This document shows positions 45,401-53,949 of a DNA stretch of 64,000 nucleotides, in pieces (position 1 is the first letter of the stretch; each line of letters opens with the position of its first letter). The stretch comes from Macrostomum hystrix (Eukaryota; Platyhelminthes; Macrostomidae), in contig CATNEN010000038.1 of NCBI GenBank assembly GCA_950097015.1, positions 11,305,501 to 11,369,500 on the forward strand, given 5' to 3'. The notes under the pieces were generated by a model. That model was not told the DNA's origin and made no database searches. It saw only the letters and a list, made by a program, of their open reading frames with translations. The position numbers and the translations under genes are program-made.

Positions 45401-47851
45401 ATCCAATTGATCCATAATCCAATTGATCCCTAATCCAATTGATCCTAATCCCATCACTCTCTAGTACCATCAATCCCTAATCCCATTGATCCCTAATCCC
45501 ATTCTAATCCCATTGATCCCTAATCCCATCAATCCGTAATCCTACCGATTGATAATCCTCTAATAATCCTTGCCCACGTCGACCCCTAATCACATCGAAC
45601 CCTTTATCCCTTAAAATTTGAATTTTTACGTAGGTAGATGAAACACGTGACTGCAGCTATTTTAAAACAACATTCTAAGCCTGAAATGAAACACTTGCAG
45701 GTTTTTACCAATAGAACAGCGGAGGACCTATCTAATGAGTTTTCGCAGAGGAAGACGGCACTATCGATGACTTCCTGGAAACTATGAGGAGTGCTTGAAA
45801 GCCCCACTCCCCGAGCTCGCTTCTTATAGGAGAAAGTTACCTTTCCTCTAGGGGAAAATGCTTGGCTGAATGCCACTTAATATGGCCAGGTCAGGAATAA
45901 TTAAATTTTACGTGTTAATATAATAATAGATATAGAGCTGACACATGTATGTTCAATAATATACTCGTAGTTTATAGTTTCAGGTCATGCAAATATCAAA
46001 GTGGACTGTTTAAGCCTCGAACGATAAATTGTGAGTATAACTCGATAGAGCCGAGAAAGAAATAGATTCAGATTCAGGTAGATGGAGATTCAGGTAGATG
46101 GAGATTCAGGTAGATGAAGATTCAGGTAGATGGAGATTCAGGTAGATGGAGATTCAGGTAGATGAAGATTCAGGTAGATGAAGATTCAGGTAGATGGAGA
46201 TTCAGGTAGATGAAGATTCAGGTAGATGGAGATTCAGGTAGATGGAGATTCAGGTAGATGAAGATTCAGGTAGATGAAGATTCAGGTAGATGAAGTTTCA
46301 GGTAGATGAAGATTCAGGTAGATGGAGATTCAGGTAGATGAAGTTTCAGGTAGATGGAGATTCAGGTAGATGGAGATTCAGGTAGATGAAGATTCAGGTA
46401 GATGGAGATTCAGGTAGATGGAGATTCTGGTGCATAGAGATTGAGGTAAAAATATTAGGGTAGAGAGAATCAGTTAGATCATATTAAGTGGGATAAATAT
46501 TAAAGTGGGATAGAAATTCAGTTACGTCAGAGACCAAAAGCTTCTAATCCCCTCAGTTCTGATTTGTTGAATAAAATCCCCCTTGTCATCTGTCAAAGCC
46601 GTGCCCCCCGCTAATCCTTCACAATGTGCCAGACCTTTGCAGGGTTACCGAAAATAACACTAAGACTAAATGAATAGAAATCAACAAAACAAAATTTTCT
46701 GTCTACATGTCTACATGTCTAAAATCTCCGGACTGCTATGCGCGATGCTAACGCAATAGCATGCTGGGTACACTCCAATTGTCTGACCTGAGCACGACTG
46801 CTGTGCTCAGTGGGGCCTTCTCAGCCCTCTCTTCACCTGTCTCATCCCAGTCTACATCTCACCCCAGTCTCCATCTCACCCCAGTCTCCATCTCACCCCA
46901 GTCTCCATCTCACCCAGTCTACATCTCACCCAAGTCTACATCTCACCCCAGTCTCCATCTCACCCCAGTCTCCATCTCACCTAGTCTCCATCTCACCCCA
47001 GTCTCCATCTCATCTAGTCTCCATCTCACCCCAGTCTCCATCTCACCTAGTCTCCATCTCACCCCAGTCTCCATCTCACCCCAGTCCCCATCTCACCCCA
47101 GTCTCCATCTCACCCAAGTCTCCATCTCACCCCAGTCTCCATCTCACCTAGTCTCCATCTCACCCCAGTCTCCATCTCACCTAGTCTCCATCTCACCCCA
47201 GTCTCCATCTCACCTAGTCTCCATCTCACCCCAGTCTCCATCTCACCTAGTCTCCATCTCACCCCAGTCTCCATCTCACCTAGTCTCCATCTCACCCCAG
47301 TCTCCATCTCACCTAGTCTCCATCTCACCCCAGTCTCCATCTCACCTAGTCTCCATCTCAACCCAGTCTCCATCTCACCTAGTCTCCATCTCACCCCAGT
47401 CTCCATCTCACCCCAGTCTCCATCTCACCTAGTCTCCATCTCACCTAGTCTCCATCTCACCCCAGTCTCTATCTCACCTAGTCTCCATCTCACCTAGTCT
47501 CCATCTCACCTAGTCTCCATCTCACCTAGTCTCCATCTCACCCCAGTCTCTATCTCACCTAGTCTCCATCTCACCCCAGTCTCCATCTCACCTAGTCTCC
47601 ATCTCACCCCAGTCTCCATCTCACCTAGTCTCCATCTCACCTAGTCTCCATCTCACCCCAGTCTCCATCTCACCCTTGTGCACGCCAGTGTGCCGATCTC
47701 TTAGCACTGTGAGGTTCTGAATTGGTCCGAATTTTTCAAACATTGGCCTGAGACAATCCGCATCCATGCTCCTTGGAATTTGGCCAACGAATAGCTTCAT
47801 GGAGCTCGAAGATGACTGGTGCTGGTGACGATTCGCGAGCATAGAGTCTAG
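33471..47851 (-). CDS. CELF3-6 / Bruno-like RNA-binding protein with three RRMs
   Basis: Exons are 47674-47851, 43389-43471, 42688-42736, 35812-36020, 34800-34961, 34361-34655, 34207-34257 and 33471-33883, all consistent in phase (476 residues from the ATG at 47840-47842). RRM1 has [22 protein letters not shown] and [16 protein letters not shown]2 has [21 protein letters not shown] and [21 protein letters not shown] long Ala/Gln/Pro-rich linker precedes RRM3 ([23 protein letters not shown]) and the end [15 protein letters not shown] proteins bind U/G-rich RNA and regulate splicing and translation. The [13 protein letters not shown] and LKRPK endings favour the CELF3-6 branch. An acceptor precedes exon 1 (AACGCAG), so a 5' leader exon or spliced leader is missing. 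A phase-1 exon at 36400-36693 may be included. Confidence 0.92.
35040..35800. repeat. 17-bp minisatellite in CELF intron after RRM2 exon
   Basis: About 45 units of CTAAATCCCAACGACTC. On the transcribed strand the array merges with the donor region (GTGAGTTGAGATTGGGATTT, then units of GTTGGGATTTAGGAGTC). It fills almost all of 34962-35811. Confidence 0.95.
36065..36093. promoter_or_regulatory. perfect 11-bp inverted repeat upstream of CELF RRM2 exon
   Basis: ATCGTGTAAAT and ATTTACACGAT flank a 7-base loop, 45-73 bases upstream of the RRM2 exon acceptor on the minus strand. A stable hairpin in the branch-point zone could affect inclusion of that exon. Function is inferred from position only. 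Confidence 0.4.
36400..36693 (-). other. putative CELF alternative exon (phase 1-1, Gln/His-rich, 98 codons)
   Basis: The segment lies between the RRM1-end exon (42688-42736) and the RRM2 exon. It has an acceptor (GATTGTAG) and a strong donor (GTGAGT). Entering and leaving in phase 1, it can be included or skipped without a frameshift. It encodes [14 protein letters not shown], a His/Gln run from CAG repeats and [15 protein letters not shown]. The acceptor has a poor pyrimidine tract. An in-frame ATG nine bases upstream of the exon means it could instead be an alternative first exon giving a protein without RRM1. Confidence 0.5.
37365..38140. repeat. about 15-bp pyrimidine-rich minisatellite in large CELF intron
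   Basis: Units of TCTCATCTCTCCCG, becoming CTGTCTCATCTCTCT in a very regular block from about 37960. It is the first of four different arrays in the same intron (36694-42687). The three plus-strand frames stay open, which is a composition effect. Confidence 0.93.
38150..38920. other. unique intronic sequence of CELF
   Basis: Non-repetitive stretch between two arrays in the large CELF intron. No exon or RNA gene is recognised. Confidence 0.5.
38925..39890. repeat. 20-bp minisatellite in large CELF intron, ~48 copies
   Basis: Units of CTGTCTCTTCCCTTCTCAAA, with CACA and CTCCCC variants arranged in homogeneous blocks (for example CACA units at 39100-39260). Phase is kept throughout. Confidence 0.95.
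40200..41545. repeat. 22-bp minisatellite in large CELF intron, ~60 copies
   Basis: Units of CTCTAATCCCTTCTCAGATT plus CT. Variants CTTATC, CTCCCT and CTCCAT recur in a repeating order, indicating multi-unit amplification. Each plus-strand unit contains the acceptor-like TTCTCAG, but the host gene is transcribed on minus. Confidence 0.95.
41550..41995. other. unique intronic sequence of CELF
   Basis: AT-rich sequence between arrays with no recognisable exon. Confidence 0.5.
42000..42545. repeat. 22-bp minisatellite in large CELF intron, ~25 copies
   Basis: Units of CCCACTTCCCATCTGCAGAT plus AT, with a variant ending in ACATTTAT that dominates from about 42290. It ends about 140 bases from the donor of exon 42688-42736. 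Confidence 0.94.
43135..43380. repeat. 24-bp minisatellite next to a CELF exon donor, ~10 copies
   Basis: Units of GGGTCAGAGGTGTCAGGCAG plus GGTA. On the transcribed strand it begins about 15 bases after the donor of exon 43389-43471. Units contain ACCCTGCCTG, which also ends that exon (CACCCTGCCTGGA). Confidence 0.94.
43600..44245. repeat. 20-bp minisatellite in CELF intron 1, ~32 copies
   Basis: Units of CTATCTACCCAATCTTCTGC, with CTCTGC, CTTTTAC and CTTCTAC variants in clusters. It is the array of intron 43472-47673 closest to the 43389-43471 exon. Confidence 0.95.
44250..44930. other. unique intronic sequence of CELF
   Basis: No exon is recognised. Near 44385-44410 a GGTGGTTCGAGGTC motif resembles a degenerate box B, possibly an old SINE, but too little remains to be sure. 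Confidence 0.45.
44940..45600. repeat. degenerate AATCCCTAATCCCA tandem array
   Basis: Units of about 14-16 bp built on ATCCCTAATCCCA(C/T). Blocks use CACAAA, CATCAA and CAATTG spacers. It superficially resembles CCCTAA telomere repeat, but the hexamer period is not kept. Intronic in CELF. Confidence 0.9.
46070..46435. repeat. 16-bp minisatellite in CELF intron 1, ~22 copies
   Basis: Units of GATTCAGGTAGATGGA, with a GATGAA variant. Flanking sequence decays gradually at the right end (46435-46510). Confidence 0.94.
46840..47673 (-). repeat. 16/17-bp minisatellite that includes the CELF RRM1 exon 5' splice site
   Basis: On the transcribed strand the intron opens with the donor GTGAGATGGAGACTGGG, and the same sequence repeats as alternating GTGAGATGGAGACTAG (16 bp) and GTGAGATGGAGACTGGG (17 bp) units. 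Together they form a 33-bp dimer repeated across about 830 bases. The donor at 47668-47673 is therefore the first of about fifty donor-like motifs, many preceded by AG as in the consensus. Confidence 0.93.
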
Positions 47852-48681
47852 CTGCGTTTGGAAATGACGGGAAATGAAAATGACTCGTACAAATTGACAG
47901 ATTTCGAGAATCGGTTCTAGAATAATCCTCGGCTTGCTAGCGGGGGTTTGAGCAGGACTCAGACACAGGAGTTCCCTCTTAGCCGCTATTGGTTGGAATA
48001 GAGACAACCCTTTCAGGAAAGAGCTTTGGATTTTATTCATATTCTTAGCTGCTGGTTGGGAAGGGATTGTGAATGAATAGTGAAGGGATTGTGAATGAGC
48101 AGTTAAGGGATTGTGAATGAGCAGTGAAGGGATTGTGAATGAGCAGTGAAGGGATTGTGAATGAGCAGTGAAGGGATTGTGAATGAGCAGTGAAGGGATT
48201 GTGAATGAGCAGTGAAGGGATTGTGAATGAGCGGTGAAGGCATTGGGGTGGATAATGGATGGATTATGATTTAATAATGAATAGATTGTCCACCTGTGAA
48301 GAAGGGATTGTAATCGGATAAAGAAGGGATTGTAATCGGATAAAGAATGGATTGTGATTGGATAATGAAGGGATTGGGATTAGAAAATGAAGGGATTGTG
48401 ATTTGAAAATGAAGTGATTTTAATTGCTAATGAAGGATTTGTGATTGGATTATGAATGGATTGTGAGTGATAATGAAAGGATTGTGAATAAACAGTGAAG
48501 GGATTGTGAATGAACAGTGATGTGACTGGATAATTTTGAGATTTTAGATATTTTAGCTATTCCTATTTTTGAGAATTCTAGGATTATCCAATTAAGGGAT
48601 TATTGTAATGTGAGATTATTTCATATTGTCGTGTTTTATTTTAGGCTTATCGAAATCCCATGACATCGGAATCTAAGATTC
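47852..48681. repeat. upstream of CELF: 22-bp minisatellite and decayed flank
   Basis: From about 48055 to 48240 there are regular units of GTGAATGAGCAGTGAAGGGA plus TT. To about 48530 these decay into GGATTGTGATTGGATAATGA-type relatives. No coding exon is recognised between the CELF RRM1 exon and the SINE. Confidence 0.85.
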
Positions 48682-48683
48682 TT

Positions 48684-48978
48684 AATAATAATAATAATTT
48701 TATACACCTGCCCCAATTGGGCCAGATGTGCAGCCGACAGCACAGCCGCAGCTATTGCGCGGCGCATCTGAAGGCTGCCTACGGCTGTTCAGTCCATGGA
48801 CTGGGACCCACCCACCCTCAATTAACACAGCTAATGCTGCTAACCATTTAACAGCTGGGTGAACTGAAGCAATGCAGACTTTAGTGTCTTGCTAAAGGAG
48901 ACAAATTGTTCAATGGAGTCGGGAATCGAACCCCTGACCTCTGAGTCGTGAGTCCGACGCTCTAACCACGAGAGTAGA
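48684..48978 (-). mobile_element. tRNA-derived SINE, full length (295 bp)
   Basis: On minus the 5' head resembles a tRNA: a D-arm/box A region (GTGGTTAGAGCG) and a perfect box B (GGTTCGATTCC, 48922-48932). A unique body follows, and the 3' tail is a short (ATT)n run. The flanks ATCTAAGATTCTT (48671-48683) and ATCCAAGATTCTT (48979-48991) form a 13-bp target duplication with one mismatch. There is no ORF. Confidence 0.85.
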
Positions 48979-49029
48979 ATCCAAGATTCTTGGAGCCCTA
49001 GATTATCTGAATCCCATATTATCGGAATC

Positions 49030-50740
49030 CCTGTTTCTTGCAATCCAAGATTAGCGGGATTCTGGATTCTTTGAATCTGGGATTCTTGCAATCTGTGATT
49101 CTTGAAATCTGGGATTCTTGGAATCTGTGATTCTTGGAATCTGTGATTCTTGGAATCTGTGATTCTTGGAATCTGGGATTCTTGGAATCTGTGATTCTTG
49201 GAATCTGTGATTCTTGGAATCTGGGATTCTTGGAATCTGGGATTCTTGGAATCTGGGGTTTTTGGAATCTGGGGTTTTTGGAATCTGGGATTCTAGGAAT
49301 CTGGGGTTTTTGGAACCTGGGATTCTTGGAATATGGGATACTTAGAGGCAAGATTCTTCAAATCTAGGATTGTTGAAATCTGGGATTCTTGGAATCTGGG
49401 ATTCAAGGAATCTGGGATTTTAGGAATCTGGGGTTTTTGGAATCTGGAATTCTAGGAATCTGGGGTTTTTGGTATCTGGGATTCAAGGAATCTGGGATTT
49501 TAGGAATCTGGAGTTTTTGGAACCTGGGATTCTTGGAATATGGGATACTTAGAGGCAAGATTCTTCAAATCTAGGATTGTTGAAATCTGGGATTCTTGGA
49601 ATCTGGGATTCTCGGAATCTGGGATTCTTGAAATCTGGGATTCAAGGAATCTGGGATTTTAGGAATCTGGGGTTTTTGGAATCTGGAATTCTAGGAATCT
49701 GGGGTTTTTGGAATCTGGAATTCTAGGAATCTGGGGTTTTTGGTATCTGGGATTCAAGGAATCTGGGATTTTAGGAATCTGGGGTTTTTGGAATCTGGGA
49801 TTCTAGGAATCTGGGGTTTTTTAAATCTGGAATTCTAGGAATCTGGGATTCTAGGAATCTGGGGTTTTTGAAATCTGGGGTTTTTGGAATCTGGAATTCT
49901 CGGAATCTGGGGTTTTTGGTATCTGTGATTCTTGGAATCTGGGATTCTAGGAATCTGGGGTTTTTGGAATCTGGAATTCTAGGAATCTGGGGTTTTTGGA
50001 ATCTGGAATTCTAGGAATCTGGGGTTTTTGGAATCTGGAATTCTAGGAATCTGGGGTTTTTGGAATCTGGGATTCTAGGAATCTGGGGTTTTTGAAATCT
50101 GGGATTCAAGGAATCCGGGGTTTTTGAAATCTGGGGTTTTTGGAATCTGGAATTCTAGGAATCTGGGGTTTTTGGTATCTGTGATTCTTGGAATCTGGGA
50201 TTCTTGGAATCTGGGATTCTAGGAATCTGGGGTTTTTGGAATCTGGGGTTTTTGGAATCTGGAATTCTAGGAATCTGGGGTTTTTGGTATCTGGGATTCT
50301 AGGAATCTGGGGTTTTTGAAATCTGGGATTCAAGGAATCTGGGGTTTTTGGAATCTGGGATTCTAGGAATCTGGGGTTTTTGAAATCTGGGATTCAAGGA
50401 ATCCGGGGTTTTTGAAATCTGGGGTTTTTGGAATCTGGAATTCTAGGAATCTGGGGTTTTTGGTATCTGTGATTCTTGGAATCTGGGATTCTTGGAATCT
50501 GGGATTCTAGGAATCTGGGGTTTTTGGAATCTGGAATTCTATAGGAATCTGGGGTTTTTGGAATCTGGGGTTTTTGGAATCTGGAATTCTAGGAATCTGG
50601 GGTTTTTGGTATCTGGGATTCTAGGAATCTGGGGTTTTTGAAATCTGGGATTCAAGGAATCCGGGGTTTTTAGAATCTGGGATTCAAGGAATCTGGGATT
50701 TTTGGAACCTGGGATTCTTGGAATATGGGATACTTAGAGG
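49030..50740. repeat. about 15-16-bp GGAATCTGGGATTCTT tandem array
   Basis: Units of GGAATCTGGGATTCTT and GGAATCTGGGGTTTTT, with AATTCTA, CAAGGAA and GTATCTG variants. Longer blocks are duplicated (for example the GGATACTTAGAGGCAAGATT segment at about 49335, 49545 and 50725). Intergenic. Confidence 0.94.
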
Positions 50741-51150
50741 CAAGAGCTACCGCAAAAGAAGCAGAAGTTAGAGTTTAAGAGAGTATAGCGAAAATGTTCT
50801 ATAAAATTCTGCATGGTGTAGAGAGAATTACCCCTATACGCCCCTCACTTCCGTAAGCCATGAAGTCAGACAATTTAGTTTTTATGTACGTGAGCTACTC
50901 AGGGTCAACATCCTTACTGTACTCATCAATTGTGTTCCCTCTCCTGACTGCATATTCGGGTAATTTCGGAAGCAATATTTTGCTTTGTTTTATTTTCTAC
51001 GTTCTATAGTGGTTTCCGAATTTTTTTTAAGGTTGCCGTTCAATGAGCTCAACTATTGTCAGAGCTGGTTTTAAACGAAGTTTATTGTCATTTCTTTTAA
51101 TTTATCGATCAATTCGTCAAACTACTGGCTTGCTAGGGCCATTATTACTT
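50741..51150. other. intergenic, no gene seen
   Basis: Unique AT-rich sequence. Nothing recognisable as coding or structural RNA. Confidence 0.5.
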
Positions 51151-51154
51151 CTAG

Positions 51155-51720
51155 CCAAAAGTTAATCAATTAGTCTGTCAATCAACTAATCAAAACACCA
51201 GTCAGGCATCAGCGAATCAATTTATCAGTGAATGGATCTATATGTAAATTGATAAATCAATAAATCATTCAATTAATGAATATGCGAACCAAACATTAAT
51301 CACAAGTAAAACATTATTTAAAAAATAATAAGAATACGTTCGCAGATAAATCACGCTGTCAACCAATCGAGATCGAAATCGATCAATCGATCGATCAATA
51401 AAATCATCGATCGATAATTTAATCAATCAATCAATCAGCTCGTCGTTTCAGTACTATCAATAAATCATCAATCAATAAAATTGTCAATCAAAATAGTCAA
51501 TCAATCAATAAATCAATCAATCGGTTAAAAAAATAAATCAAAAAATGGTCAATAAATATAATCAATCAATCAATAAATCAATTTGTCAGTCAATATAACA
51601 TATCAAACTGTCAATGAAGGAATCTGTCAGTCAACGGAAAATCATGTTTTCTATAAATGAAATGATTAAAAAGTCAAACAATAGATGAATCGATTAATCT
51701 ATAAAGTGATAGCTAGACAT
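51155..51720. repeat. degenerate (AATC)n-rich region
   Basis: Dense TCAATCAATCAATCAATAAA-type tetranucleotide runs with ATCGATCGAT interruptions. A simple-sequence tract, not a minisatellite with a fixed long unit. Confidence 0.8.
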
Positions 51721-52244
51721 TGTTTCTCCTGATAAAATATGAATATGAATTGCAGGCGAACCCAAACTGGATGTACAGCCTCGGCCGCCCAACCGAGTTT
51801 CTACCCCAGCTAGGTGTGACTTCAAATTTTAGTTGACGATAATTTCACTTTTTGACCGAGTGAAAAAAATCAATTTTGCGAACAAAATATTTCAGAAGAA
51901 TTTAATCTAACTTACTTCCACTAATCTAGTGGGAGTACTAGCTGAGTATACCTTTTAATTAATTAAATAATATTTCATTTACTCCGCTGTCAAGATTGCT
52001 TCATTTTTCTGTTGCCGGGGGGGGCGTCAGTAAAAGACAGTTTTGATAATCTGCAGCAGCAGGCAATGCACCCTACTAGCTTGTCTGCCTCCCTGTCTAC
52101 TTGCCCGAATTGTGGGACACTCATCAGAACAAAAAATGTCAGATGACAAAAATAAAATGCGCTTTGCTTGCTACTAGGGATAGGACTATTATTTGGTAGG
52201 GGAAGAGTACGCCTTGACCTTATGAATCTCAATCTGCACTCGCA
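51721..52244. other. intergenic, no gene seen
   Basis: Unique sequence with a G8 run at about 52017. The minus ORF at 51990-52232 has no recognisable domain. Confidence 0.5.
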
Positions 52245-53730
52245 CTTTAAACTGATTCACAGTTAGTGATATCTATTGATTCACAGTGAGTGATATCTAT
52301 TGATTCACAGTGACTCACAGTGATTCACAGTTAGTGATATCTATTGATTCACAGTGAATGATATCGATTGATTCACAGTGAGTGATATCTATTGATTCAC
52401 AGTGACTGATATCGATTGATTCACAGTGATTGATATCTATTGATTCACAGTGAGTGATATCTATTGATTCACAGTGAGTGATATCTATTGATTCACAGTG
52501 ATTGATATCTATTGATTCACAGTGAGTGATATCTATTGATTCACAGTGATTGATATCTATTGATTCACAGCGAGTGATATCTATTGATTCACAGTGAATG
52601 ATATCTATTGATTCACAGTGACTGACATCGATTGATTCACAGTGAATGATATCTATTGATTCACAGTGAGTGATATCTATTGATTCACAGTGACTCACAG
52701 TGATTCACAGTTAGTGATATCTATTGATTCACAGTGAATGATATCGATTGATTCACAGTGAGTGATATCTATTGATTCACAGTGACTGATATCGATTGAT
52801 TCACAGTGATTGATATCTATTGATTCACAGTGAGTGATATCTATTGATTCACAGTGAGTGATATCTATTGATTCACAGTGATTGATATCTATTGATTCAC
52901 AGTGAGTGATATCTATTGATTCACAGTGATTGATATCTATTGATTCACAGTGAGTGATATCTATTGATTCACAGTGAATGATATCTATTGATTCACAGTG
53001 ACTGACATCGATTGATTCACAGTGAATGATATCTATTGATTCACAGTGAGTGATATCTATTGATTCACAGTGATTGATATCTATTGATTCACAGTTAGTG
53101 ATATCTATTGATTCACAGTGAGTGATATCTATTGATTCACAGTGAGTGATATCTATTGATTCACAGTGATTGATATCTATTGATTCACAGTGAGTGATAT
53201 CTATTGATTCACAGTGAGTGATATCTATTGATTCACAGTGAGTGATATCTATTGATTCACAGTGAGTGATATCTATTGATTCACAGTGAGTGATATCTAT
53301 TGATTCACAGTGAGTGATATCTATTGATTCACAGTGAGTGATATCTATTGATTCACAGTTAGTGATATCTATTGATTCACAGTGAGTGATATCTATTGAT
53401 TCACAGTGAGTGATATCTATTGATTCACAGTGAGTGATATCTATTGATTCACAGTGAGTGATATCTATTGATTCACAGTTAGTGATATCTATTGATTCAC
53501 AGTGAGTGATATCTATTGATTCACAGTGAGTGATATCTATTGATTCACAGTGAGTGATATCTATTGATTCACAGTGAGTGATATCTATTGATTCACAGTG
53601 AGTGATATCTATTGATTCACAGTGAGTGATATCTATTGATTCACAGTGAGTGATATCTATTGATTCACAGTGAGTGATATCTATCGATTCACAGTGAGTG
53701 ATATCTATTGATTCACGGTGGCTGATATGT
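52245..53730. repeat. 24-bp minisatellite, ~60 copies, 3' of TBATA
   Basis: Units of GATTCACAGTGAGTGATATC plus TATT. The segments 52310-52680 and 52680-53050 repeat the same order of variants (GAATGATATCG, GACTGATATCG and others), so a ~370-bp block was duplicated. It ends about 220 bp from the TBATA stop codon. Confidence 0.95.
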
Positions 53731-53949
53731 CAAGTGTTTCAAATTTCACTAGCTATCTCCGTTTTACATAAAAGTTAAATAAGTCGCCACGGTGGGTTAA
53801 TATCATGATTAAGTAGCATATTTATTTTCGTAAATCACACGATACACAAAGTGTACTATTAAAAGTAGAAACTCGACAAAAACTGACGACTGCAGTTAGT
53901 TTTTTTTTACGAAACATTGGCTTCCGTCAGTCGCTGAGAGTCATCCGAC

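Noticed and set aside
44940-45600. Interstitial telomere tract
   Set aside because: CCCTAA occurs, but the period is 14-16 bases with varied spacers, unlike a true hexamer array.
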